The notes beneath the pieces were generated by a model. It ran no database searches. It saw only the letters and a program-made list of their open reading frames with translations, and had not been told where the DNA came from. From Pseudosulfitobacter pseudonitzschiae (lineage in GTDB: Bacteria > Pseudomonadota > Alphaproteobacteria > Rhodobacterales > Rhodobacteraceae), in the NCBI RefSeq assembly GCF_900129395.1, contig NZ_FQVP01000007.1:1-64000 (forward strand): 64,000 nt of DNA. Reading direction: 5' to 3'. Both the position numbers and the translations under genes were made by a program. Positions 34,419 to 42,975 of this stretch are shown here, piece by piece. The number at the start of each line of letters is the position of its first letter. Position 1 is the stretch's first letter.

Positions 34419-35048
34419 TCAGGCAACCTGCTCTGCACTGGCGAGAATGTGAGCGCGCATTATAGCGCTCGCCCAATCGGAGTCACCGCGCTCAAAGGCT
34501 TGGATCAGTTCACGGTGGTCACTCATCGAGCGCGCAAGACGGTTGCTGTCAAAGGTCGAGAACTTGCGCTGAACCAACAGAGGGTGCGCAAGATTTCCAA
34601 TCACGTCGGCAAGCCGCGCGTTGCCGGAGGCTGCGATGATGGCCATATGAAAACGGCTGTTCAGCTCAGTTATCCGTTCGAAATTGGCAACAGTCGGCTT
34701 GGCAGACGCATCTTCCATCTGTTGGCTCAATTCGCGCAACTCATCCAGATTTTCGGCGTTGATCCTCTTGGCGGCAATTCCCGCGCCAAATGCTTCGAGG
34801 ACGGCGCGCAGTTCGGTGATCTCGCGAGAGTCCTCGCTGGACCAATTGGCGACGCGTGCGCCCTGATTGTGTAGTATTTCGATAAAGCCCTGCGCTGCCA
34901 GTCTTTGCATCGCCGTACGGATTGGCGTCCGGCTGATCCCGATCTGCTCGGCGACAAGTTCTTCCTTGACGCGGTCACCTGCTCGAAATTCCCCGGACAT
35001 TACCGCGGATTTGATAAATTCGTATGCAAGATCTGCGGCGCTGGACAT
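34419..35048 (-). CDS. GntR-family regulator with FCD domain
   Basis: The 209-residue protein has an N-terminal winged HTH (VKEELVAEQIGISRTPIRTA) and a C-terminal helical FCD domain with the metal/ligand residues ELNSRFHMAI and SDHRELIQAFERGD. The start is ATG 35048; a GTG stands just before it. It is the second gene of the minus arm, 2 bases after the stop of the lyase gene. FCD-type GntR proteins bind TnGTAtACnA-like dyads; four such sites occur in this cassette, so it is the probable master regulator of both arms. Confidence 0.9.
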   Translation of the reverse strand: MSSAADLAYEFIKSAVMSGEFRAGDRVKEELVAEQIGISRTPIRTAMQRLAAQGFIEILHNQGARVANWSSEDSREITELRAVLEAFGAGIAAKRINAENLDELRELSQQMEDASAKPTVANFERITELNSRFHMAIIAASGNARLADVIGNLAHPLLVQRKFSTFDSNRLARSMSDHRELIQAFERGDSDWASAIMRAHILASAEQVA

Positions 35049-35050
35049 CA

Positions 35051-35968
35051 CTAAAGTATAATTGGATTCGAAACGCTTGTCAGCCGCTCTTCTGGCTCTG
35101 AATAAGGTAGGGCTGTGGGAAGAAGTTCATCCAAGCCAATGGCAGTGTTATAACCGGAAAAGCTCATCCTGTTGGTATCGTTCGGTAACTTTCCTGCCTG
35201 TCTCATTGCGGCGTAGGTCTCCTTGAGCAGTTGCGCCGTCGCGAGCAGCGACGATACTGGGTAGAGCATTAACGCGTATCCCATTTCCCCGAGCTCCTGC
35301 GCGCTGAGATACGGGGTCTTGCCGTCTTCCACCATGTTGGCGACCAACTTGTGGCCCCCGAAATGCTGTGTGATGGTCTGCATCTCGGTCAAAGATTGCG
35401 GCGCCTCGATAAACAGAAGGTCGGCACCTGCGGCAATGAAATCCTCGCCTCGTTGCATCGCTTCGTCAAATCCCAAAACAGCGCGCGCATCCGTGCGAGC
35501 GATCACCAGAAATCCGTCAGATCGCCGTGCAGCAACCGCGGCGGCAATCTTGTCGCGTGCTTCGATCCGGTCGATCACGTCTTTGGATGCCATGTGGCCA
35601 CAGCGCTTGGGAAATACTTGGTCTTCCAGCTGGATCGCCTGAACACCGGCCTGTTCATATAGCGTGACCAGCCGTGCCACGTTCAACGTGCCACCATGGC
35701 CGGTATCGGCGTCGGCAATCAACGGCACCGGTGCGGTCGCCGACGCCATTGCCCTTGCGCGATCGGCCATCTCGGTACCGCTCATCAACCCGATGTCAGG
35801 CATTCCAAGTGTGGAGCCAGCAACACCAAAACCGGTCATATACACCGCTTCAAAGCCGGCCTGCGCTGCAAGTTTGGCAGAGAGTGCGTCAAAGGCACCA
35901 GGAACCATAATAGGCCTGTTCTCACCCAGCAAAGACTTAAGTGAGGGTGTTCCTGCTCCGTCGTGCAT
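35051..35968 (-). CDS. Isocitrate lyase / PEP mutase superfamily carbon-carbon lyase
   Basis: The 305-residue TIM-barrel protein has VPGAFDALSAKLAAQAGFEA, TGFG, IADADTGHGG (84-93, Mg2+ ligands) and the catalytic loop FPKRCGH with Cys123. The KRCGH loop separates true lyases (methylisocitrate, 2,3-dimethylmalate lyase) from phosphonate mutases, so cleavage of a 2-hydroxy or 3-hydroxy dicarboxylate is likely. ATG 35968 with AAGGAA upstream. It is the first gene of the minus arm, with the GntR gene behind it, and its promoter is overlapped by a GTATAC dyad. The product is probably pyruvate or a 2-oxo acid plus an aldehyde or acid. Confidence 0.9.
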   Translation of the reverse strand: MHDGAGTPSLKSLLGENRPIMVPGAFDALSAKLAAQAGFEAVYMTGFGVAGSTLGMPDIGLMSGTEMADRARAMASATAPVPLIADADTGHGGTLNVARLVTLYEQAGVQAIQLEDQVFPKRCGHMASKDVIDRIEARDKIAAAVAARRSDGFLVIARTDARAVLGFDEAMQRGEDFIAAGADLLFIEAPQSLTEMQTITQHFGGHKLVANMVEDGKTPYLSAQELGEMGYALMLYPVSSLLATAQLLKETYAAMRQAGKLPNDTNRMSFSGYNTAIGLDELLPTALPYSEPEERLTSVSNPIIL

Positions 35969-35998
35969 CCTGAATTCCTTTGATGAGATTCGTAATAA

Positions 35999-36026
35999 TG
36001 TATACAAAATCTATGCAATAACCCAA
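35999..36026 (-). promoter_or_regulatory. Promoter of the lyase-GntR arm with GTATAC operator
   Basis: On the minus strand TTGGGT (36026-36021) and TATACA (36004-35999) are 16 bases apart. The dyad ATGTATACAA (35998-36007) covers the -10 element, so a bound GntR protein would block this promoter. Confidence 0.5.
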
Positions 36027-36030
36027 AATG

Positions 36031-36059
36031 TTGCAAGTTAATTATTTTATTGTATACAT
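36031..36059 (+). promoter_or_regulatory. Promoter of the VOC/TRAP arm with GTATAC operator
   Basis: TTGCAA (36031-36036) and TATACA (36053-36058) are 16 bases apart, 49 bases before the VOC start codon. The dyad TTGTATACAT (36050-36059) covers the -10 element, mirroring the arrangement of the divergent promoter. Confidence 0.5.
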
Positions 36060-36106
36060 TATCGATATGGGCGATAAGAATCATCATTAAGGAATGGAGG
36101 ACGATC

Positions 36107-36634
36107 ATGGGAATTAGCGGGCTTCACCACGCAGCCTACCGCTGCAAGGACGCCAAAGAGACGGTTGCGTTTTATACAACGCTGCTGGATCTGGATTTCA
36201 ATATTGCGGTCGCAGAAAACAAAGTGCCGTCAACGGGCGAGTTTTCACCACATATTCATATTTTCTTGCAACTTGCAGACGGCAGTTTTGTTGCCTTCTT
36301 CGAGTTGCCCGAGGACAAAGGGAATATGCTTGATCCCGAGACGCCTGCATGGGTGCAGCATTTGGCACTGAAAGTCCCGGACAGCGAGACACAGTTGAAA
36401 TACAAAGCGCGGCTGGAAGAGGCGGGCGTCAAGGTCTTGGGGCCCACTGATCACGGCATTTGCAAGTCGATCTATTTTTTCGACCCCAGCGGTCACCGGT
36501 TGGAGCTGGCCGTGGATACAACATCCGCGGATATGGCCGAAACCCTGCGCAAGGCTGCTCCCGAGACATTGGACGTATGGTCGCGGACCAAGCGCGCTCC
36601 GGATGTTGATCCGATGCACGCCAAGGCACACTGA
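36107..36634 (+). CDS. VOC (glyoxalase/dioxygenase fold) family protein
   Basis: The 175-residue protein has two beta-alpha-beta-beta-beta modules: GLHHAAYRCKD (metal His7/His8), WVQHLALKVPD and YFFDPSGHRLELA with the closing Glu. The metal set fits an isomerase, lyase or extradiol-type dioxygenase of the superfamily; the reaction is not readable. AATGGAGG precedes ATG 36107. It is the first gene of the plus arm of the GntR cassette, followed by an alpha/beta hydrolase and a TRAP importer, so it is probably part of catabolism of the imported compound. Confidence 0.85.
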   Translation: MGISGLHHAAYRCKDAKETVAFYTTLLDLDFNIAVAENKVPSTGEFSPHIHIFLQLADGSFVAFFELPEDKGNMLDPETPAWVQHLALKVPDSETQLKYKARLEEAGVKVLGPTDHGICKSIYFFDPSGHRLELAVDTTSADMAETLRKAAPETLDVWSRTKRAPDVDPMHAKAH

Positions 36635-36661
36635 TTAACCAGGTTTGACGGAGTGTTTAGA

Positions 36662-37825
36662 GTGCCAGGCAGTTTTGATATCAGACGCGAGCCGGTCATC
36701 GTTTCGTTCGAGGAGAAGTCCGTCTTTACCGAGGTTTACGGTTTCGTCGGATCGCAAGGCAAAGTTTTTCTCGAGGGGCAGCGCATTCTGCCGGTCGGGT
36801 GCGATTCAGACACTGTTCTGGTGTTCATGCATCCGGCAACCACGTTAAACCTGATGCCGCTTCCGGCAGCGCTTGCGCGGGCTGGACGGCATATCCTGTG
36901 TTGCGGGTCGCGCTTTGCCAAGAACGATACTCCGCTGATCATGGAAAAGGTTGCCGCGGATTTGGGGGCCTATATCCGCTACGCGCGTGAGGAGTTGGGA
37001 TATGACAAGGTCGTTTTGTGCGGCTGGAGCGGCGGTGGCTCGCTCAGTACCTTCTATCAGGCGCAGGCCGAACGGACGACAATCACTGAAACGCCTGCAG
37101 GTGATCCCTATGACCTGACCGCGATGGATTTGCCCCAAGCTGATGCGCTAATGTTTGTCGCTGCCCACATTGGCCGGGCGCACACCCTGTCGGAGTGGAT
37201 CGACCCGTCGGTTATCGACGAAAGCGATCCGGACGTGCGTGACCTGGACCTTGACCTGTATGCCGGTCCGGTCAAACCGCCATATTCCCCTGCCTTTGTC
37301 GATGCGTTCCGAACGGCTCAGCTGGCTCGGGTGCGTCGCATCACAGACCGTGTGCTTGAGCAGATCGAGGCTCTGAAGCGCAGTGGTGGTGGCGAGATCG
37401 AGCGTGGCTTCATCACGCATCGCACGATGGCCGACCCCAGATTTCTCGACCCTACGCTGGAACCGAACGGTCGCAAGCCGCAATGGTGCTACATGGGCAA
37501 TCCGGCCACTGCGAACAACGGTCCGGTCGGTCTTGCACGGTTCTCGATGCTGCGGGCTTGGCTGTCGCAATGGTCGCCGGATCACACGAATGCAGATGCG
37601 TTGCGGGCAATACCTGAAGTCACTGTGCCGCTATTGGTCGTTGAGAACGAAGCAGACGACGCAGTGCCCCCATCCCACCCGCGCGGAGTGTTTGCCGCCG
37701 CGAGGATGCAGGACAAAACCTATCAGGTCATCGAAGGGGCGACCCACTATTACAAAGATCAACCCGAGCACGAGGCCGAAGCTGTGGCTTTGCTTGATCG
37801 CTGGCTGAGTGAAAGAAGCCTATAA
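36662..37825 (+). CDS. Alpha/beta hydrolase
   Basis: The protein of 387 residues has the nucleophile elbow VLCGWSGGGSLS (Gly-x-Ser-x-Gly, around residue 120), a late acid PLLVVENEADDAVPP and the catalytic His in GATHYYKDQ. It lacks a signal peptide, so it acts in the cytoplasm on an ester, lactone or C-C bond. GTG 36662 is chosen because GGAG lies 8 bases before; a GTG three codons earlier is possible. It sits between the VOC gene and the TRAP binding protein. It is longer than small esterases and resembles a group of uncharacterised hydrolases in catabolic operons. Confidence 0.83.
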   Translation: MPGSFDIRREPVIVSFEEKSVFTEVYGFVGSQGKVFLEGQRILPVGCDSDTVLVFMHPATTLNLMPLPAALARAGRHILCCGSRFAKNDTPLIMEKVAADLGAYIRYAREELGYDKVVLCGWSGGGSLSTFYQAQAERTTITETPAGDPYDLTAMDLPQADALMFVAAHIGRAHTLSEWIDPSVIDESDPDVRDLDLDLYAGPVKPPYSPAFVDAFRTAQLARVRRITDRVLEQIEALKRSGGGEIERGFITHRTMADPRFLDPTLEPNGRKPQWCYMGNPATANNGPVGLARFSMLRAWLSQWSPDHTNADALRAIPEVTVPLLVVENEADDAVPPSHPRGVFAAARMQDKTYQVIEGATHYYKDQPEHEAEAVALLDRWLSERSL

Positions 37826-37852
37826 AATTACACTGCGTTCTGGGAGGACAAA

Positions 37853-38875
37853 ATGCAAAAAATCATTAAATCAATCACGGCAGCCTTGATGGCCAGCGCC
37901 GCAATGACCGCGCCGGCCAAAGCGCAAGAGATGACGCTGAAGCTAAGTCACTTCTTTCCAACCTCTATTTTCTTGCACACTGAATTCATCGCGAAATGGG
38001 CCGAGAACCTGAAAGAATGCACAGGTGGCAAGGTCGATGTCGAAGTGCATGGTGCAGGATCGGCTTTGGGCGATCCCAACCGTCAGTTTGATCAGGCCCG
38101 TGCCGGAGTCGTTGACGTGGCCTTTGGGCACACAGGCTTTCCACGCGGGCGTTTTCCGCGGTCTTCGATTATTGAATTTCCGTTTCTGACTGGGTCGGCC
38201 AATGCCAACAGCTTTGCGCTTTGGAACATTGCTGAAGAACATCTGAAGCCGGAATATCCGGACGTTCATATTTTGGCGATGATGAGCCACAATCCCGGCT
38301 TGATCCACGCCAACGCCCCCGTGGAAAAGCTGGAAGACATCAAGGGCATGCGCCTGCGGACGCCCAACGCGACGACCAGTGCGGTATTGGAGCATTTCGG
38401 CGCGGAAGCGATCGGAATGGGCCCGGGCGATATTTATGAGAACCTGCAAAAAGGTACGATCGACGGCATCGCTATGGAATGGACTGGCATCGGTGCCTAC
38501 AAGCTGACCGAAGTCCTGAAGTATCACTTCGAATTGCCGCTGTTCACCGTCGGTTTCTATTTTGTGATGAACCAGGCGAAGTATGACAGCCTGCCGGAGG
38601 ACGTGCGCGCCTGTGTCGACGAGGTGTCGGGCGACAATCTGGTCGCGACCTTCGGGCCTATGTGGGACGCATCCGGCGTGGCTGGATACGAGGCGGAAAA
38701 AGCCAGTCCCGACGATGTGATCCTGCAAGCCACGCCCGAGCAGATTGAAGGCTGGAAGGAAGAGCTGAAGCCTGTGACTGAAGCGTTGATGCAATCGCTT
38801 CGCGACAATGGTGTCGCAAATCCGGAAGAAATTCGCGATGCGCTTGAGGCGGAAATTGCAAAATACGATTCCTGA
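37853..38875 (+). CDS. TRAP transporter substrate-binding protein (DctP type)
   Basis: The 340-residue protein has a signal peptide (cleavage near APAKAQE), LKLSHFFPTSIFLHTEFIAK at the mature start, and GMRLRTPNATTSAVLEHFGA, where the Arg that clasps the ligand carboxylate lies. GGAGG precedes the ATG. It delivers an organic acid to the DctQ/DctM pair encoded next. An Asn-rich loop HNPGLIHANAP is typical of DctP proteins binding aromatic or keto acids, although this cannot be fixed by eye. Confidence 0.93.
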   Translation: MQKIIKSITAALMASAAMTAPAKAQEMTLKLSHFFPTSIFLHTEFIAKWAENLKECTGGKVDVEVHGAGSALGDPNRQFDQARAGVVDVAFGHTGFPRGRFPRSSIIEFPFLTGSANANSFALWNIAEEHLKPEYPDVHILAMMSHNPGLIHANAPVEKLEDIKGMRLRTPNATTSAVLEHFGAEAIGMGPGDIYENLQKGTIDGIAMEWTGIGAYKLTEVLKYHFELPLFTVGFYFVMNQAKYDSLPEDVRACVDEVSGDNLVATFGPMWDASGVAGYEAEKASPDDVILQATPEQIEGWKEELKPVTEALMQSLRDNGVANPEEIRDALEAEIAKYDS

Positions 38876-38909
38876 TCGCATCGCTGGCAAGGCATCCGCG
38901 CGTACCGAG

Positions 38910-39428
38910 ATGTTGCGAGCGGACAGGTCTGCTTGGGCCCGGATCGGGCGAGGGGTGACCTTGATGCTTGATGTGCTGGCCGTCTTTTCGATGACCAGCA
39001 TCGGTGCTGCGGGTGTCTTGACCTGCGTTGATATCGTGTTGCGCCATATGACCGATATGTCGATCCGCGGCGTTATCGAGTTGACCCAGCTGGCGATGAT
39101 GTATTCGGTTTTTGCTGCAATCGCCTATGCCTTTGGCAAGCGGGCGCATGTTGCCGTCACCGTCTTGACGGACCTGATGCCCGAGCGCGTTGGCCGAACC
39201 TTTGCGATCCTTGGCTGGCTGGGTGGCATTGTGCTGCTGGGCTGGCTGGTGGTGGCCAGCTTCGATCAGGCGCGATTGGTGGCGCAATATGGCGACGTCT
39301 CACAGAACCTGAAGATCCCCATGATTATCTATTGGCTTTCAGTGATCGTTGGCCTGGCGCTGTCAGCTTGTGGGTCCTTGTGGGCAATCCTGCAGGACTG
39401 GCATGAAGGAGTGGAAAATGAGCGTTGA
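38910..39428 (+). CDS. TRAP transporter small permease (DctQ type)
   Basis: The 172-residue protein has four membrane segments with SIRGVIELTQLAMMYSVFAA. The start is uncertain: the ATG at 38910 gives a usual length but lacks a strong ribosome site, and longer in-frame forms would overlap the binding-protein gene. Its end overlaps the DctM start by 11 bases, so the two are coupled. Confidence 0.85.
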   Translation: MLRADRSAWARIGRGVTLMLDVLAVFSMTSIGAAGVLTCVDIVLRHMTDMSIRGVIELTQLAMMYSVFAAIAYAFGKRAHVAVTVLTDLMPERVGRTFAILGWLGGIVLLGWLVVASFDQARLVAQYGDVSQNLKIPMIIYWLSVIVGLALSACGSLWAILQDWHEGVENER

Positions 39429-40725
39429 ACTCATCGGTGTTCTCTGGGTTGCTCTGTTTTTTGTCTTGCTGGCGGTGCGGGTTCCTATCGCAATCGCCAT
39501 GGGCCTGATCGGTTTGGGGGGCGGAGCCGTTTTGAATGGCTGGTCTGCCACCGCGTTCATCACCGGGGGGCTGCCATTTTCTTCAGTTTTTCCTTACGGG
39601 CTGTCAGTCGTTCCGCTGTTTGTCCTGATGGGGACGCTCGCTTTGGAAACTGGTACGTCTCGCAACCTTTATGATGCAGGCAACGCTGCCTTTGGCAATA
39701 TGCGGGGCGGGCTTTCCATGGGCACGATTGCAGCCTGTGCCGGCTTCGGCGCCATCTGCGGATCGTCGCTGGCCACTGCGGCTACAATGGGCCGCATTTC
39801 CATACCCGAGATGCGCGCGCGCGGATACGATGAAGGTTTCGCCGCGGCCACCGTCGCCGCGGGCGGCACGCTTGGCGTGCTTATTCCTCCCTCGATCATC
39901 TTGGTGATTTATGCACTTTTGACCGAGCAAAGCATCGGGCGTCTATTTGTGGCCGCTTTGATTCCGGGGCTGATCGCGACGGTGCTATATGTGATTGCTA
40001 TCGTGATCACTGTCCGGTTGCGGCCTGCCCTTGCGCCGGTCCACCCGCTGGGTGATCTGCGCAGCAGGATCGCAAAGTTCGTGGCGGCGTGGCCTATTGT
40101 GCTGATCTTTGGCGTGGTTCTGGGGGGGCTGTTTGCCGGTCTGTTTTCCCCGACCGAAGCTGCGTCTGTTGGCGTGGTCGGGATGCTGACATTAGGATTT
40201 GCACGACGTTGTCTGGGTCTTGACGCACTGCTGAGAGCGGCGCGGGACGCTGCCCAGTTGACGGGGATGATTTTTCTGATCCTGATCGGTGCTGCAATCT
40301 TCAATTCATTTGTCGAAGCGTCACAGGTCACGGCTCGGCTGGCCGAGTTGATCATCGGGGCGGACCTGACGGCTTGGCAGGTCATCACCGTCATCTTGCT
40401 GCTTTACATCGTTTTGGGGTGTTTCATGGATTCTGTATCCATGATCTTTCTCACGCTGCCTTTCGTGTATCCCATCGTTCAATCCTACAACATGGACCCG
40501 ATCTGGTTTGGCGTCCTGCTGCTGTCGGTTGTCGAGATTGGGCTGATTACGCCGCCGGTTGGAATGAATCTCTTTATCGTCAAGGCGTCGACGCCGCAGT
40601 TGCCAATGCGCGAACTCTATGCCGCCATCTTACCGTTTCTTGCAGCCGATATACTGCGGCTGATTCTGATCGCGGCGGTGCCGGCCTTGTCGCTCACGCT
40701 TGTTGCCGTGTTATACGGAGGTTAA
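39418..40725 (+). CDS. TRAP transporter large permease (DctM type)
   Basis: The 435-residue membrane protein has VPLFVLMGTLALETGTSRNL, GTLGVLIPPSIILVIYALLT and FSPTEAASVGVVGM, the standard DctM landmarks. AAGGAG lies 7 bases before ATG 39418. It is the Na+-driven transport channel of this cassette. Confidence 0.95.
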   Translation: MSVELIGVLWVALFFVLLAVRVPIAIAMGLIGLGGGAVLNGWSATAFITGGLPFSSVFPYGLSVVPLFVLMGTLALETGTSRNLYDAGNAAFGNMRGGLSMGTIAACAGFGAICGSSLATAATMGRISIPEMRARGYDEGFAAATVAAGGTLGVLIPPSIILVIYALLTEQSIGRLFVAALIPGLIATVLYVIAIVITVRLRPALAPVHPLGDLRSRIAKFVAAWPIVLIFGVVLGGLFAGLFSPTEAASVGVVGMLTLGFARRCLGLDALLRAARDAAQLTGMIFLILIGAAIFNSFVEASQVTARLAELIIGADLTAWQVITVILLLYIVLGCFMDSVSMIFLTLPFVYPIVQSYNMDPIWFGVLLLSVVEIGLITPPVGMNLFIVKASTPQLPMRELYAAILPFLAADILRLILIAAVPALSLTLVAVLYGG

Positions 40726-40729
40726 TCCG

Positions 40730-41263
40730 ATGAAGCTTGTTTCCCTTGTGGCCTCCACACGGCCCGGCTCGGTCAACTGTGCCTTGTATTCGAAAGTGGC
40801 TCATAAGTTGGAATCCTGTGGGCACACGTTGGAAGAAATGCCCTATGCGCAGGTCGAAAACCTGCCTCAGTACACTCCGGTGCGCGAGGAGACCTCTGGC
40901 CTTCCCCCGTTTATTGGCACGCTTTCGCGTTCCATTTTGCAGGCAGACGGCCTTGTGATTGCATCTCCAGAATACAACTTTTCCATTCCCGGTCCGCTAA
41001 AGAACGCCATCGATTGGGTCAGCCGGATAAAGCCCTACGTGATGACAGGCAAACCCGTATTGCTGATGTCCGCTTCGGGATCGCCAGTGGGTGGCTGGCG
41101 CGGTCTGGCTGCGCTGCGTATCCCGCTTGGCTGTCTCGGTGCGCGTGTCTTTCCCTGGGAGATCACGGCGGGTGCTGTCGCCTCAGTAGAAGCGGTTGAA
41201 GCGCTTTCTAAAACCGAGGCTTTCCGAGACAGGATTGACCTTGCGATCAGCCAGTTCGGCTGA
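40730..41263 (+). CDS. NAD(P)H-dependent FMN reductase family flavoprotein
   Basis: The 177-residue flavodoxin-like protein has SLVASTRPGSVNCALYSKVA (phosphate loop), SPEYNFSIPGPLKNAIDW and SASGSPVGGWRGL, the NADPH-dependent FMN reductase/SsuE-ArsH pattern. It could feed reduced flavin to an oxygenase or reduce a quinone or nitro compound. GGAGG precedes ATG 40730, 5 bases after the DctM stop, so it belongs to the same operon. No flavin monooxygenase gene is present in the cassette. Confidence 0.88.
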   Translation: MKLVSLVASTRPGSVNCALYSKVAHKLESCGHTLEEMPYAQVENLPQYTPVREETSGLPPFIGTLSRSILQADGLVIASPEYNFSIPGPLKNAIDWVSRIKPYVMTGKPVLLMSASGSPVGGWRGLAALRIPLGCLGARVFPWEITAGAVASVEAVEALSKTEAFRDRIDLAISQFG

Positions 41264-41369
41264 CGCCCCTTTCAAGTTTGAGGATACCATCGGTCTGCGG
41301 TTCGGGTGAACTTGCGGATTGTATTTTGGTGCCAACGGCGTGGTTACAAGAAATCTACTAATTCCAATT

Positions 41370-41379
41370 TTGTATACAA
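41370..41379. promoter_or_regulatory. GntR-type operator (site 3)
   Basis: TTGTATACAA, embedded in TTTTGTATACAAAA (41368-41381, a perfect 14-base dyad), matches the sites at 35998 and 36050. It lies 107 bases after the FMN reductase gene. No -35 element is evident nearby, and the next start codon is over 330 bases away. Confidence 0.6.
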
Positions 41380-41410
41380 AAATATGTTGCGGGGTTTAGT
41401 GGGTTCTCTG

Positions 41411-41444
41411 ATTTTAGGAGGGTAAGGGCGCTCTTTCCTAAAAT
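41411..41444 (+). repeat. Inverted repeat in the leader region
   Basis: ATTTTAGGA and TCCTAAAAT form perfect 9-base arms with a 16-base loop, followed by GTTTTC. It lies between operator site 3 and the strong terminator. Confidence 0.45.
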
Positions 41445-41468
41445 GTTTTCGTTTTCTGGGTTGCCCCC

Positions 41469-41527
41469 AAGACCTTGTTGTTCTAAGGAATTATTCCCTG
41501 AAAATAATAGATTAAGGTCTTTTTTTG
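41469..41527 (+). terminator. Intrinsic terminator or attenuator upstream of the Liv-type operon
   Basis: AAGACCTT (41469-41476) pairs with AAGGTCTT (41514-41521) and runs into eight Ts (41520-41527); the loop contains a further small hairpin (GGAA/TTCC). Outer CCC/GGG can extend the stem. It could end the operon from 36107 or attenuate a transcript started near 41380. Confidence 0.6.
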
Positions 41528-41634
41528 GGCCGATCGACTGCCTGATCTTTAAGCAATTTCTTTAAACATCAAGGCCGATTTAGAGAAAATTCTGAATGGG
41601 TACGCCGCCTGCCTGCATCTTAAATTTTCTCAAT

Positions 41635-41646
41635 ATCGTATACAAT
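41635..41646. promoter_or_regulatory. GntR-type operator (site 4) at the Liv-type promoter
   Basis: ATCGTATACAAT carries the GTATAC core and overlaps a TACAAT -10-like hexamer, 67 bases before the binding-protein start. It extends the GntR regulon to the second transporter operon. Confidence 0.55.
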
Positions 41647-41712
41647 TTTATTGACGCGCGCTGAGTCCTGCGCCAAGCTGTCGAAACGAATTGCGCACTT
41701 TGGGAGGATGTG

Positions 41713-42936
41713 ATGCTTTTGAAATTCAAGCCTATCGCCATTGTGGCGGCACTGTTGTTAGGGGGCCAAGTCCACGCGGAGGAGGCGTTAAGGCTCGCCT
41801 TTGTCGACCCGCTGTCTGGACCGCTTGCCAGCTCTGGGCAGCTAGGTCTGAAGCACTACCAATACGCTGCCGCCGAGATCAACGCAGCGGGTGGCGTGCT
41901 GGGCGGGCGTATGATCGAAATCGTGCCTTTCGACAACAAGGCGAACCCGCAAGAGACCAGCTTGGTGCTGCGCAGGCTGGCCGATGAGGGCTTCAGTTTT
42001 GTCAGTCAGGGAAACAGCTCGGCGGTGGCTGCTGCGATCATTGATGCGGTTGAAAAGAACAACAGCCGCAATCCTGATCACAAAATGATGTACATGAACT
42101 ACTCGGCGGTCGATCCCGCCCTTACAAATGAGAAGTGCTCATTCTGGCACTTCCGCTTCGATACTGAAGTCAACATGAAGACCGCTGCCATGACGACCTT
42201 CATGGCGACGCAGAAAGATTTGAAAAAGGTCTATCTGATCAATCAGGATTATTCTTTCGGGCGTGCGGTCGGCGAGGCGTCCCACAAGATGCTGAATGAA
42301 AAGCGGCCTGACATCGAGATCGTCGGGGAAGAGTACCACCCGCTCGCCAAGGTCAAGGATTTCTCGCCTTACATCGCCAAGATCAAGGCTTCTGGCGCAC
42401 AGGCGGTCATGACCGGCAACTTTGGTGCTGACCTGACATTGCTGGTCAAGGCTGCGCGTGATGCAGGTCTGGATGTGGATTGGTACACGTATTATTCGAG
42501 CCTGCTTGGCACTGTCACGGCGATGGGTGATGCAGGTGTCGATCGGGTTTATGAGTTGGTCGAGTGGCACGAAAACATCGATAACGCAGAACTGACCGAA
42601 TTCGCGGAAGGGTATAAGGCCGAATATCAGGACGATTGGCGTTACATGCGCGTGCGGACCATGCTCCATATGTTCGCAAATGCTCTGAACGCTGCTGGAA
42701 CAGACGACCCAGAGGCTGTGGCCAAAGCATTGGACAATGCGTCCTACGACAGCCCTCTGGGACCGGTCCGAATGCAGTCGGAAAATCATCAGATTATCAT
42801 GCCACAATATGTGACGCTGCTGTCCAGGGACGTTGAACACGACCTGGAAGGTACAGGAATCGGTCGTAAAACTGTCGCCAGTTTTCAAGCCGAGCAGGTC
42901 AAGCTGCCGACAACCTGCGACATGAAACGACCCTAA
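41713..42936 (+). CDS. Branched-chain amino acid-type ABC transporter substrate-binding protein
   Basis: The 407-residue periplasmic protein has a signal peptide ending GGQVHAEE and the Leu/Ile/Val-binding fold: LAFVDPLSGPLASSGQLGLK, AAEINAAGGVLGGRMIEIVP and QDYSFGRAVGE. GGAGG lies 5 bases before ATG 41713. Such proteins in catabolic cassettes often bind aromatic acids or amides, not amino acids. The neighbours (SDR, GntR cassette) favour that reading but do not prove it. Confidence 0.9.
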   Translation: MLLKFKPIAIVAALLLGGQVHAEEALRLAFVDPLSGPLASSGQLGLKHYQYAAAEINAAGGVLGGRMIEIVPFDNKANPQETSLVLRRLADEGFSFVSQGNSSAVAAAIIDAVEKNNSRNPDHKMMYMNYSAVDPALTNEKCSFWHFRFDTEVNMKTAAMTTFMATQKDLKKVYLINQDYSFGRAVGEASHKMLNEKRPDIEIVGEEYHPLAKVKDFSPYIAKIKASGAQAVMTGNFGADLTLLVKAARDAGLDVDWYTYYSSLLGTVTAMGDAGVDRVYELVEWHENIDNAELTEFAEGYKAEYQDDWRYMRVRTMLHMFANALNAAGTDDPEAVAKALDNASYDSPLGPVRMQSENHQIIMPQYVTLLSRDVEHDLEGTGIGRKTVASFQAEQVKLPTTCDMKRP

Positions 42937-42975
42937 ACACATCTCCTCTGAACCCCTGGCATCTGGAGCTTAACA

